Source: Paenibacillus silviterrae | GTDB lineage: Bacteria; Bacillota; Bacilli; Paenibacillales; NBRC-103111 | NCBI RefSeq assembly: GCF_030167925.1 | Contig: NZ_JASKUT010000002.1 | Coordinates: 992,001 to 1,056,000 of the forward strand | Direction of reading: 5' to 3' | Length of the DNA: 64,000 nucleotides | The notes under the pieces: model-generated | What the model saw: only the letters and a program-made list of their open reading frames with translations | Told to the model about the DNA's origin: nothing | Databases searched by the model: none | Program-made: the position numbers and the translations under genes | Shown here: piece by piece, positions 1 to 7,911 of the stretch | Position numbering within the stretch: the stretch's first letter is position 1 | Layout of the letters: every line of letters begins with the position of its first letter

Positions 1-64
1 GCGTTCGACAGCAGCTTGTCGGACACACGCGCACAACTACTTTATAACAATAAACCAAATAAAT

Positions 65-87
65 AAGTCCCCACTTAGTGGGGACTT
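65..87 (-). terminator. Hairpin terminator of the chemoreceptor gene
   Basis: An inverted repeat (AAGTCCCC with GGGGACTT, extendable by ACT/AGT) lies a few bases after the stop of the minus-strand chemoreceptor gene. On the minus strand it is followed by an AT-rich ATTTATTTGG tail rather than a pure T run, so it is a plausible but not perfect intrinsic terminator. Confidence 0.65.
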
Positions 88-93
88 TAGAGT

Positions 94-2100
94 TTACAAT
101 TTGAAACGACTCACTGACCCATTCAGCTCATCGGCCATTTTTGACAGTGCATTGGCTGAAGCAGTTACCTCTTCCATAGAAGCAAGTTGTTCCTCTGTGG
201 CTGCCGATACCGATTGCGTTTCTAAGTTATTTGCTGCTGCGATATCAGCCAACGAATGAATACTGGTGACCATCCCGTTGATGCTGTCGGAAATATATTG
301 TGTATTTTGCTCTATTTCTTGGACTATCTGGGAGACGGAGGAAATATCCGTAACGATTTCACCAAACAATTGACCTGCATAGCTGACCGCCTCCGCACCG
401 GTCTCAAATTCCCCAGCTACCACGTTCATTTCCTCATTTGCCTTTCCGGCATCACGTTGAATAACGGATATGAGCTCGGATATTTGTTTGGCCGATTGTC
501 CTGTCAATTCAGCTAATTTCCGAATTTCCGCAGCGACAACCGCGAATCCAAGACCCGCCTCTCCCGCACGAGCAGCTTCAATGCTTGCGTTTAACGATAA
601 AATATTCGTTTGCTGAGCAATACTTGAAATCATGTTCACAATGTTACCGATTTCGATGGATCTCGTGCTCAATGCATGAATACTTGCGGCCAGCACATGA
701 AGGGTTTGTCCGACACTTTCCATCTGTACCACCGCATTCGTCACCGTATGTTCCCCTTGCTTAGCTTTAGAAGACGTAACTACTGCTGAAGTTGCGGCTT
801 CTTTGGTTCGGCCTGCGATGGCGCGGAGTGTGCCGCTTAACCCGTCAATCGTTTGAGCCCCGTTTTGGATGTTGGTAAACTGTTGTTCAGCGGCCTCCGC
901 CAAGGTTTGAGCCGATCCTGCGATGTGTTCCGTCACCTTAGAGCTTTGTTCGGCTCCAGCCAAGAGCTGCTGTGAAGAAGCAGCAAGCTGATGGGATGTT
1001 TCATAAACTTCCAGCACCATAGACTTAAGCGATGTGACCATGGTATTGAAGCTTACCCCAGCCTGTCCAATTTCATCCATCCCCGTAACGGAAGTTTGGT
1101 GGGAGAGATTTCCCCCTGCGACGATGTCAATTGAATGTTTCAAATGAACAATCGGCTTTGACAGTCGAGATGAGATGATATAGGAAGCGATCAAACCGAC
1201 AATTACGATCATGACGGAAATGAGAATGGCTTGGTTCCTTAAATCATAGATCGGTCTGAGTAATTCATCCTCTGGGGCACTAAGTACAAGAACCCAATTG
1301 TTCGCTACTTTGTGATAATACCCCAGTCTATTTTGACCGTCCAAGCTAAACGTTAGGATCCCTTCTCCTCCCTTAGTACCATCCATAAATGCGTTTGTGA
1401 GTTCGGTAACATTAAGGTCCTGTACGGTTGATTTCATAATGTTTTCTTTTACCGGGTGATAAATCATCTTGCCGCTTGAATCAAACAGCAAGGCATACCC
1501 CGTTTGCCCAAATTTCGCTCTCGCTACGGTGTCGGTGACTTCCGCAATAGGTAGAGAGGCAGTGAAGCTGCCGACCACCTGCTTATCCTTCATTAGGGGA
1601 CTGCCTAAGATAACGGATAAAGAGCCGTCAACAGTGGAGATCACTGGGTCTGAGATGGTTAACTTTCCTTGGGCCAAGTCTTTCATGAACGGACGGGCCG
1701 AAATGTCTACAGGGGCTCCCTTATGATTCGTACTGAGCTTACCTGTTAATTCATGAGTAAAAATGATAGCCGTCAACTCGGAATTTTGAGCTTGAGCTTC
1801 CTTTACATACGCTAACTGCTTAGCTGAGTCCCCGTAGTATTGCGAGCCACCCTTGGCGATAGAGTGCAATACAGATAAATTCGAGTTTAAAAATGCATTG
1901 AGCTCATTGGCGACGGCTTCCACTTCGAGGTGAACGTCTGACCGAATAGCCTCATTTACAATCCTCGCGCTACTCTGATAATTCAAAACGGATAAGACGA
2001 TTAAGCTAATGACTAACAAGGAACCTGTAAAAGCAGTGATCCGCATGCTAATGCTTTTGAATTGAAAGCGCATCCATTTGTGTTTCTCTCTTAGAAGCAC
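94..2100 (-). CDS. Methyl-accepting chemotaxis protein (Cache-type chemoreceptor)
   Basis: This is a transmembrane chemoreceptor that senses an extracellular ligand and controls the CheA kinase. A short cytoplasmic N-terminus is followed by a first membrane helix (about residues 20-42), an extracellular double-Cache-like sensor (about 45-280, with YALLFDSSGKMIYHP typical of dCache_1), a second helix (about 283-305), a HAMP linker and a long cytoplasmic coiled coil. The conserved hairpin tip contains NASIEAARAGEAGLGFAVVA. The length of 668 residues is normal for the family. The start is GTG, chosen because AAAGGGG lies 7 bases upstream; an internal ATG at residue 10 has no such site. The gene stands alone and no other chemotaxis gene is near. 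The ligand cannot be read from the sequence, although the position beside sugar-use loci suggests a carbohydrate-related or metabolite ligand. Confidence 0.95.
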   Translation of the reverse strand: MLLREKHKWMRFQFKSISMRITAFTGSLLVISLIVLSVLNYQSSARIVNEAIRSDVHLEVEAVANELNAFLNSNLSVLHSIAKGGSQYYGDSAKQLAYVKEAQAQNSELTAIIFTHELTGKLSTNHKGAPVDISARPFMKDLAQGKLTISDPVISTVDGSLSVILGSPLMKDKQVVGSFTASLPIAEVTDTVARAKFGQTGYALLFDSSGKMIYHPVKENIMKSTVQDLNVTELTNAFMDGTKGGEGILTFSLDGQNRLGYYHKVANNWVLVLSAPEDELLRPIYDLRNQAILISVMIVIVGLIASYIISSRLSKPIVHLKHSIDIVAGGNLSHQTSVTGMDEIGQAGVSFNTMVTSLKSMVLEVYETSHQLAASSQQLLAGAEQSSKVTEHIAGSAQTLAEAAEQQFTNIQNGAQTIDGLSGTLRAIAGRTKEAATSAVVTSSKAKQGEHTVTNAVVQMESVGQTLHVLAASIHALSTRSIEIGNIVNMISSIAQQTNILSLNASIEAARAGEAGLGFAVVAAEIRKLAELTGQSAKQISELISVIQRDAGKANEEMNVVAGEFETGAEAVSYAGQLFGEIVTDISSVSQIVQEIEQNTQYISDSINGMVTSIHSLADIAAANNLETQSVSAATEEQLASMEEVTASANALSKMADELNGSVSRFKL

Positions 2101-2193
2101 ATGTTTTCCCCTTTCAGTAGATGAAATCGTTAGATGATACTAGGGAAAAAGCAAAAGTTCCGCTAGTAAAAATTAGCAAAATAAAACATGATC

Positions 2194-2223
2194 ATTATAT
2201 CTAAACTTGTCACTTTTAGTCAA
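2194..2223 (-). promoter_or_regulatory. Sigma-A promoter of the chemoreceptor gene
   Basis: On the minus strand TTGACT (2218-2223) and a perfect TATAAT (2194-2199) are separated by 18 bases, about 95 bases upstream of the GTG start. Confidence 0.7.
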
Positions 2224-2310
2224 TATATGTCGAAATTGAATATAAGAAAAGCTTCTATCGAAGCCCTTTCAGGGATGTACATTCGTGAGCAAGAGGTAAC
2301 TTTTATTGAA

Positions 2311-2356
2311 ACATTAGAATCCTTGAGCTCCGCTCAAAACTTATAAATTCTAATGT
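2311..2356. repeat. Nested inverted repeat
   Basis: ACATTAGAAT (2311-2320) and ATTCTAATGT (2347-2356) are perfect inverted arms, extended outward by TTGA/TCAA with one unpaired base. Inside them lies a second short stem, TTGAG (2323-2327) with CTCAA (2333-2337). It could be an extra terminator-like hairpin or the remnant of a small palindromic element. Confidence 0.5.
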
Positions 2357-2360
2357 TATC

Positions 2361-2398
2361 AAAAAAGAACAGCCCACATTCGCAAGGGAGAGCTGTTC
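2361..2398 (-). terminator. Intrinsic terminator of the DeoR-type gene
   Basis: Read on the minus strand, GAACAGC (2398-2392) pairs with GCTGTTC (2373-2367) and is followed by a run of six T (2366-2361). One arm is part of the (CTGTTC)4 repeat, so repeat slippage could change the stem. Confidence 0.75.
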
Positions 2399-2416
2399 CT
2401 GTTCCTGTTCCTGTTC
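2393..2416. repeat. Tandem hexamer repeat (CTGTTC)x4
   Basis: Four exact copies of CTGTTC lie in non-coding DNA just upstream of the terminator hairpin of the DeoR-type gene. Confidence 0.85.
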
Positions 2417-2489
2417 CTTACACCTATAATGGGATCGAACCGGAGGGGCTTCCTTTAATGGACTTAGGTACTTTAGCGTCGACGCTTCC

Positions 2490-3260
2490 TTAACGGCTGA
2501 TCCTCCCTTCGATCCCAAGAGCCGAGAACGTTTCCAGCCATTCCTCTGGACAACCCGGATCGGTTATCAGCATGGAGACGTCCTCAAGCTTAGAAATTTT
2601 CGCAAAGGTGGATTTGCCGAATTTGCTGTGGTCTGCAACGACAATAGCCTGCTCGGCTCGCTCCATCATTTTTCGTGATATAACCGCTTCCGCCAGATGA
2701 TAATCGGTAATACCGTCTGCCAGTGAAATTCCGCCTACGGAAATAAACGCTTTCGTTACCTTAAATCGATCCAGCAAATGTTCCGTTAACGACCCCGTGG
2801 CCGCATGGTACTGCAAATTGATTTCTCCACCTACGAAAATCAAGTTCCCCTTAAACACTTCCATAGCAAGATTTAAAATCGGAACGGAATGCGTAATGAC
2901 CGTAAGATTGTGGCGGTCCTTTAGATGCGGCAAAATTTCGATCGTGGTGGTACCGTTGTCGAGCATAATCGTTTCGTTGTCTTCCACCAAAGAAGCGGCA
3001 AGTTTGCCGATGGCGGCCTTCTCCTCTTTTCTCATCTGGGTTCGTTTGAGAAAGGGAGGCTCAACCAGCTCCATTCGCATTTTTACGGCGCCTCCGTAGA
3101 CCTTGCGAAGCTTTCCTTCCTTCTCAAGCCTGTCCAAATCACGGCGAATCGTCTCCGTTGAAACGTTAAGCAGCTGTGACAGATGATGCACCTGTACTTT
3201 TCCTTCCGTATTTAGTCGCTGCAGGATGGTCGACCTGCGATCCTCGTAAGTTAACGACAT
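2490..3260 (-). CDS. DeoR-family transcriptional regulator
   Basis: This is a DNA-binding repressor of the DeoR/GlpR type, usually answering a phosphorylated sugar. The N-terminal winged helix-turn-helix covers about residues 6-60 (VQVHHLSQLLNVSTETIRRDLDRLE is the recognition region). The C-terminal effector domain has the usual DNGTTT and GG(E/I) motifs of the phosphosugar-isomerase-like fold. The reading frame extends four codons further, to 3272, but the ATG at 3260 is preceded by GGGGG with 5-base spacing and gives a normal 256-residue protein, so it is preferred. The gene diverges from a metallophosphoesterase gene, and the two promoters lie back to back within about 100 bases. Joint control of that neighbour is therefore likely, though this is inference. 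Confidence 0.9.
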   Translation of the reverse strand: MSLTYEDRRSTILQRLNTEGKVQVHHLSQLLNVSTETIRRDLDRLEKEGKLRKVYGGAVKMRMELVEPPFLKRTQMRKEEKAAIGKLAASLVEDNETIMLDNGTTTIEILPHLKDRHNLTVITHSVPILNLAMEVFKGNLIFVGGEINLQYHAATGSLTEHLLDRFKVTKAFISVGGISLADGITDYHLAEAVISRKMMERAEQAIVVADHSKFGKSTFAKISKLEDVSMLITDPGCPEEWLETFSALGIEGRISR

Positions 3261-3317
3261 CAGAACCCCCATTGACGAATCTTATAGAAATGATGATGTT
3301 TCCTGTTGTTTTTTAAT

Positions 3318-3347
3318 AGTTTAAGATTTGGAATATTTATCTGTCAA
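3318..3347 (-). promoter_or_regulatory. Promoter of the DeoR-type gene
   Basis: The minus strand shows TTGACA (3342-3347), an 18-base spacer and TAAACT (3318-3323). The -35 box faces the TTGACA of the divergent promoter at 3387, and together they form a TGTCAAT...ATTGACA dyad that a single repressor could cover. Confidence 0.6.
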
Positions 3348-3386
3348 TAGTCTTTTATTTCTCAAAGTTTTCAGTTAAAAATTCGA

Positions 3387-3414
3387 TTGACACATTTTAA
3401 GGAAACATTATACA
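3387..3414 (+). promoter_or_regulatory. Promoter of the metallophosphoesterase gene
   Basis: A perfect TTGACA (3387-3392), a 16-base spacer and TATACA (3409-3414) lie on the plus strand. Transcription would begin near 3421, downstream of the TTG at 3416. This argues that the true start codon is the ATG at 3491. Confidence 0.65.
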
Positions 3415-3490
3415 ATTGTCGGAAAACAACATGATGCCACACGATAACATAAAAATACTTCATGAACAGTACACTCGGAGGTTGCTGCTA

Positions 3491-4441
3491 ATGCGTCATT
3501 CACTTGCTTTCCGCCAAGACGGCACGTTTACGATCACACAATTTACCGATATTCATTGGAAAGACGGAGGCCCAGCGGATCAACGCTCACGACGGCTTAT
3601 GGAGATTGTGCTTGATGAAGAAAGACCCGATCTTGTTGTATTCACCGGTGATGTGATCTATACCGGCGACGTCACTCCGGGGAGGCCTATATGCGATAAC
3701 CCGGAACAAGCCTTACGAGAGGCCGTTCACGCGGCGGAAATCCGTAACATTCCATGGGCAATCGCCTTCGGCAATCATGATACTGAAAAAGGCATATCCC
3801 GAGAAGCGCTTATGGAGATCGTCCAGTCCTTGCCATATTCCGTTGCTGAGCGGGGGCCGAAAGAGGTGAGCGGTGTAGGAAACTATACACTGCATATTGA
3901 TGATGACAAAAACTCTCCCGCCGCAGTCCTTTATTTTTTCGATTCCGGTAACCTTTCCCCGGTTCCTCGGATTCAAGGCTATGACTGGATTCGCAATGAT
4001 CAGGTGCAATGGTACATGGCCGCTTCCCGTAAGTTACGCGAGCGTAACCACGGAAATGCGTTACCTTCGCTTGCTTTTTTCCATATTCCGCTTCCCGAGT
4101 ATAGAGAAGTTTGGGATACGAAAGTTTGCTACGGCAACAAATTTGAAGAAATAGGCTGCCCGCGCGTGAATTCGGGTTTGTTCGCTTCCATGGTTGAGAT
4201 GGGAGACGTCATGGGTACCTTCACCGGCCACGATCACGTTAACGATTATTGGGGCGAGCTGCACGGCATTCGGCTCTGTTATGGCCGAGCGACGGGTTAT
4301 AATACATACGGAAGAGAGAATTTTCCGCGCGGAGCGAGAATGATTCGGCTGCACCAAGGACAAAGTGACTTTGAGACATGGCTGCGCCTTGACGATAACA
4401 CTGTCATTCGCAACCAGCCCGAGCATCTTCCGGGTGTTTAG
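3491..4441 (+). CDS. Metallophosphoesterase (calcineurin-like phosphatase)
   Basis: This is a soluble two-metal phosphoesterase. The whole set of family motifs is visible: TQFTDIHW near the N-terminus (D-x-H), VFTGDV (G-D), AFGNHD (G-N-H-D), FFHIP and TGHDHVNDYWG (G-H-D-H). These supply the ligands for two metal ions. The ATG at 3491 is chosen because GGAGG (3477-3481) precedes it by 9 bases and because the promoter TTGACA-N16-TATACA overlaps the upstream TTG at 3416. This gives 316 residues and starts 10 residues before the first motif. There is no signal peptide, so it is probably cytoplasmic. It diverges from the DeoR-type regulator. The physiological substrate is unknown; relatives are generally annotated only as phosphodiesterases or phosphatases. 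Confidence 0.9.
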   Translation: MRHSLAFRQDGTFTITQFTDIHWKDGGPADQRSRRLMEIVLDEERPDLVVFTGDVIYTGDVTPGRPICDNPEQALREAVHAAEIRNIPWAIAFGNHDTEKGISREALMEIVQSLPYSVAERGPKEVSGVGNYTLHIDDDKNSPAAVLYFFDSGNLSPVPRIQGYDWIRNDQVQWYMAASRKLRERNHGNALPSLAFFHIPLPEYREVWDTKVCYGNKFEEIGCPRVNSGLFASMVEMGDVMGTFTGHDHVNDYWGELHGIRLCYGRATGYNTYGRENFPRGARMIRLHQGQSDFETWLRLDDNTVIRNQPEHLPGV

Positions 4442-4456
4442 CTCCGCAATCAAGCA

Positions 4457-4484
4457 AAAGCCAGGGACTGTTCGCCCTGGCTTT
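4457..4484. terminator. Shared terminator between convergent genes
   Basis: A perfect 10-bp stem, AAAGCCAGGG with CCCTGGCTTT, and an 8-base loop lie between the ends of the metallophosphoesterase (plus) and the GH32 gene (minus). The A and T ends of the stem allow function in both directions. Confidence 0.75.
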
Positions 4485-4540
4485 AAGTAAAACTAGTTTA
4501 ACAAGATGATGCCCGATGTAATTTATAGAAGTCACTAAAT

Positions 4541-6049
4541 TTATACATTGTTCCAGATGGAATGTAACCGCCACGCCGTGAGTTCCAGCAGCTCGGCGTT
4601 CCCATTTCGTGAAACGAGTTTTACACCAATTGAGCTGGGATCCGGATAAATACGATTCGTAATTGTTCGTTGACCATCGTTTGCAAACAGTTCTATAGAG
4701 GAACGGTCCAGGAATATATGCAGCTTGATCCGTCCATCGTTCATCGGCTGCAGATCAGCCTCACTGATACCCCCATCTCCCTTACCGGCACGGGTACGGT
4801 CCATCTTAAGCTTCCGTTCGGCTGCGGAATAGACGATTTCCGTGAACTCCTCCTGATTCGGCGAGGAACGGACCTGCAGGCCGAATTCAGCTTCAGCTCC
4901 TGATGCACTTGCATCAAATATGGCCACTATTTCCAATGCATCCCCGAATAACCCGTCAACGAGAGTTACGGTATCCGAAGCGAACGTTCGCCGGCTGAGT
5001 TCGTACCGCTCACCGCGCAGTGACTGCAGTTCCTTCACCGGTACCATCCGCAGCGTCCCGTCCTCCGACAGCTTCAGCTCCCGGGGAAGGGTGAATGCCC
5101 CCATCCAGCCTTCCTCCTGCTCCGGCATCCTAGCTCCCCAAATGTTCATCCAGCCGATCAGAATTCGCCTGCCTTCATGATCCAGGAACGTCTGGGGTGC
5201 ATAAAAGTCGAAGCCGTAGTCAAGCCGTTCGGATGTGCTGTAATGCAGCTTGCCCGTGGCGTAATCCATAGTCCCGGACAAATACATTGTCTTGGTTGCT
5301 CCCATATTCATAGGTGAGATGACTAGGATATGCCTATCTCCATCTCCGAGCGGAAACAAATCCGGGCATTCCCACATGTTGCCCATTGTGCCGTCGCTCT
5401 CAGCGGCCACCCCCATATAGTGCCAGCTTCTCAAATCCTTCGATGTATAAAGCAGCGCCTTCCCCAGGCCGTCCTTCCCATATCCGAGCACCATATACCA
5501 ATCCTCGCCGCGCTTCCATACCTTCGGGTCGCGAAACCCGAAGCCGCCCTCCGACGGCGGTCCGGAAATCACCGGATTATCATACGGCTTCTCGAAGTGT
5601 ACGCCGTCCTTGCTTGTCGCAATGCACTGTACTTCCTCGGGGCTCCGGCCATCCACATGTCCCGTATAGACCAAGGTCAGAACGCCATCCTGTTCAACCG
5701 CGCTTCCCGACCAGCAGCCATAGCCACCCTCCGTACCCAGATCATAATCCCTCGACGGAGCGATAGCGACTGGAAGGTGCCCCCAGTGGACTAGGTCGCT
5801 GCTCTTGGCATGTCCCCAGTACATTGGCCCATGCTGCGGCTTGTAAGGATAATGCTGGTAAAACACATGATATTCCCCTTGATAATAAATAAGTCCGTTC
5901 GGATCGTTCATCCATCCGGCCGGCGGCATCAAGTGGTAATGCAAGCGGAAGCCGTCCTGCGGTATCGCCTTCGACAGCTCTTGGAGCGCTTCATTCGCCG
6001 CATCCACCCGTGCTCGATGAGACCCTGGCAATTTAATTTTGTTAGTCAT
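4541..6049 (-). CDS. scrB: Cytoplasmic GH32 sucrose-6-phosphate hydrolase / beta-fructosidase
   Basis: This is a glycoside hydrolase of family 32 that hydrolyses sucrose, sucrose-6-phosphate or short fructo-oligosaccharides inside the cell. The nucleophile motif WMNDPNG (Asp49), the transition-state motif FRDPK and the acid/base motif WECPDL are all intact, and a C-terminal beta-sandwich follows (from about residue 350). There is no signal peptide. At 502 residues it has normal length. Its ATG overlaps the stop of the fructokinase gene (ATGA), with AAGGAG 12 bases upstream, so the two are translationally coupled. It is the last gene of the fructan operon. No PTS gene is present here, so unphosphorylated oligomers imported by the ABC system are the more likely substrate. 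The name scrB reflects the family, not a proven substrate. Confidence 0.92.
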   Translation of the reverse strand: MTNKIKLPGSHRARVDAANEALQELSKAIPQDGFRLHYHLMPPAGWMNDPNGLIYYQGEYHVFYQHYPYKPQHGPMYWGHAKSSDLVHWGHLPVAIAPSRDYDLGTEGGYGCWSGSAVEQDGVLTLVYTGHVDGRSPEEVQCIATSKDGVHFEKPYDNPVISGPPSEGGFGFRDPKVWKRGEDWYMVLGYGKDGLGKALLYTSKDLRSWHYMGVAAESDGTMGNMWECPDLFPLGDGDRHILVISPMNMGATKTMYLSGTMDYATGKLHYSTSERLDYGFDFYAPQTFLDHEGRRILIGWMNIWGARMPEQEEGWMGAFTLPRELKLSEDGTLRMVPVKELQSLRGERYELSRRTFASDTVTLVDGLFGDALEIVAIFDASASGAEAEFGLQVRSSPNQEEFTEIVYSAAERKLKMDRTRAGKGDGGISEADLQPMNDGRIKLHIFLDRSSIELFANDGQRTITNRIYPDPSSIGVKLVSRNGNAELLELTAWRLHSIWNNV

Positions 6050-7035
6050 GAGTTATACATCTCCTTCATTTCATGATGTGCCGATAGAAGCTCGTGAATC
6101 TCATCTGGTCCGGCCAAGGACGGAATGGCGCCCTTACGAGTCGTTGCCAAAGCGCCCGCTGCATTGGCAAAGGCGACAGACTTGAACAGATCCTCTTCGC
6201 TCCACCCGGGGATCGGCTTCTTTTGCTCCAGTAGCTGGTACAGAAAAGCCCCCAGGAAGCCGTCCCCGGCTCCCGTCGTATCCACAACCTTCACGGGAAA
6301 TGAGGCCACGCCGCCCCATAATTTCTCCGTACGGTAATAAGCTCCACGAGGTCCTGCCGTAACCAGCAGCAGGCTGATCGAGTATTGCTCGATAAGCTGC
6401 GCCGCTCCGGTTGCCAGCTCCTCTTCCCCTGTCAGAAAGCGCAGCTCCTCCTCCGAAACCTTCACCACATCAGCTAAGGCTAATCCTGCTTGAATCGTCT
6501 TCCTCGCCTGATCGGTATCCTTCCATAAGGATGGACGCCAATTGGGGTCGTACGAGATCATCGCTCCCCGGCTCTTGGCTCTTCGGACGGATTGCAGGGT
6601 AGCACCGCAGGCCGGCTCGGAGGTCATGGAGATGGAGCCGAAATGGAAAATGGCGGTATTCTCCAGCAGGGACGGCTCGACGTCCTCAAATTGCAAAAGT
6701 TGATCGGCCCCCGGCTGGCGGCAGAAATGAAACGAGCGGTCTCCTGTCTCATCCAAGTGAACGAAGGCCATGGTCGTATGCGCTTCGGCTGTCGTCACCA
6801 GCCCTTGAACCGATATGCCATAACTTCGCAGCGCCTCATTTAAATAGTCCCCGAAGGGGTCGCTGCCCACCTTCCCGACGAATGCCGCTTTCCTGCCAAG
6901 CTTCGACAGTGCCGCGGCAACATTCACGGGCGCTCCGCCCGGATTGCGTTCATAAAGCGGCTGTCCTGCTTCCGAAAACCCATGGGGTGTGAAGTCGATC
7001 AAGCATTCGCCCAGTGTTACAATATCGTATTTCAT
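6046..7035 (-). CDS. Fructokinase (PfkB/ribokinase family)
   Basis: This enzyme phosphorylates fructose with ATP to feed glycolysis. The PfkB signatures are present: an N-terminal GGAPVNVAAALSKLG and a C-terminal DTTGAGDGFLGAF, in which the second Asp (about residue 258) is the catalytic base. The frame opens at 7050, but the ATG at 7035 has GGAGG 8 bases upstream and starts MKYDIVTLGECLID, the usual family N-terminus, so 329 residues is preferred. It lies 23 bases after the permease gene and overlaps the GH32 gene by four bases. This places it between import and hydrolysis in one operon. Specificity for fructose is inferred from the two GH32 neighbours. Confidence 0.9.
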   Translation of the reverse strand: MKYDIVTLGECLIDFTPHGFSEAGQPLYERNPGGAPVNVAAALSKLGRKAAFVGKVGSDPFGDYLNEALRSYGISVQGLVTTAEAHTTMAFVHLDETGDRSFHFCRQPGADQLLQFEDVEPSLLENTAIFHFGSISMTSEPACGATLQSVRRAKSRGAMISYDPNWRPSLWKDTDQARKTIQAGLALADVVKVSEEELRFLTGEEELATGAAQLIEQYSISLLLVTAGPRGAYYRTEKLWGGVASFPVKVVDTTGAGDGFLGAFLYQLLEQKKPIPGWSEEDLFKSVAFANAAGALATTRKGAIPSLAGPDEIHELLSAHHEMKEMYNS

Positions 7036-7058
7036 ATTGATAGCCTCCATTATTCTCT

Positions 7059-7898
7059 TTAGCCTTTAATGCCCGACATAGTGATCCCTTGGATATAATA
7101 GCGCTGAAGGAAAAGAAACAGCAGCAGAATCGGCAGCGTAGAGAGCGTATTGGCAGCCAGCAGCTTGGACCAATCCGTGCCTTCTGTAGAGGAAAGGGCG
7201 GAGATGGCTACCTGGATCAACTGTTTTTTGTTGTCGTTAATGACAATCAACGGCCAGAGATAGGCGTCCCAGTTGCCTAAGAAGGTCACAATGCCAAGCG
7301 TAATCAGTGCAGGCACCGCCGCGGGAAGCATTATGGTCACGAACGTCCGCGGCAAGGATGCTCCGTCGATTCGCGCCGCCTCCAGGATTTCATCCGGGAT
7401 TTCCGCGAAAAATTGCCTCAGCATGAAAATTCCGAACACAGACAGCATGGAAGGAACAATGACGGCCTTGTAAGAGTTCAGCCACTCCAATTTATGCAGG
7501 AGCAAATAGTTCGGTACAAGCGTCACTTCCCCGGGAATAATCATCGCTGACATAAACAAAGCAAACAGTACCGGCTTCAGGCGAAATCGAAGCTTGGCGA
7601 AGGCGAATGCTGCCATCGAGTTAATGACTAGTACCGCAGCGGTGATGACGGCAGCGACCCAAAACGTATTGCCGATATAACGGAGAAACGAGGTGCGGGC
7701 GCCGAACATGACGTTCTCATAGTTTTTCCATGTAAAATCGATGGGGATCAGCATGTGGGCATTCAGCGTAGAAGCATATTTGAACAATTCCTGATAGGGG
7801 CGAAGCGATCCGAATACCATCCACACAATGGGGAGAATCGAGACCGCTGCGCAAAGCAGCATGACAGCATATTTGACAACTAAGAGCGGTTTCTTCAT
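7059..7898 (-). CDS. Carbohydrate ABC transporter permease, MalG type
   Basis: This is the inner-membrane permease of a CUT1-class sugar importer. It has six predicted membrane helices, and the EAA loop EAARIDGASLPRTFVTIMLP that docks the ATPase is clear. The C-terminus LQRYYIQGITMSGIKG is typical of MalG/MsmG-like subunits. GGAAGGA-type purines precede the ATG closely. The partner permease ends 13 bases upstream. No ATP-binding subunit is encoded in the locus, which is usual for Bacillus and Paenibacillus importers that share the MsmX ATPase. The expected cargo is fructan oligomers, from context. Confidence 0.93.
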   Translation of the reverse strand: MKKPLLVVKYAVMLLCAAVSILPIVWMVFGSLRPYQELFKYASTLNAHMLIPIDFTWKNYENVMFGARTSFLRYIGNTFWVAAVITAAVLVINSMAAFAFAKLRFRLKPVLFALFMSAMIIPGEVTLVPNYLLLHKLEWLNSYKAVIVPSMLSVFGIFMLRQFFAEIPDEILEAARIDGASLPRTFVTIMLPAAVPALITLGIVTFLGNWDAYLWPLIVINDNKKQLIQVAISALSSTEGTDWSKLLAANTLSTLPILLLFLFLQRYYIQGITMSGIKG

Positions 7899-7911
7899 GG
7901 TTTCCTTCCCC

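Larger units (their letters stand above)
2101..2489. other. Intergenic region between chemoreceptor and DeoR genes
   Basis: This stretch has no convincing gene. It holds the chemoreceptor promoter (2194-2223), a nested inverted repeat (2311-2356), the terminator of the DeoR-type gene (2361-2398) and a short (CTGTTC)4 tandem repeat (2393-2416) that overlaps the terminator's upstream arm. The small open frame across the repeat (minus strand, 2303-2518) has a low-complexity EQEQEQ stretch created by the repeat and is not credible. Confidence 0.7.

Noticed and set aside
2303..2518. 71-residue minus-strand frame after the DeoR-type gene
   Set aside because: Its EQEQEQEQ stretch comes from the (CTGTTC)4 repeat, it runs through a terminator, and it overlaps the end of the DeoR gene.
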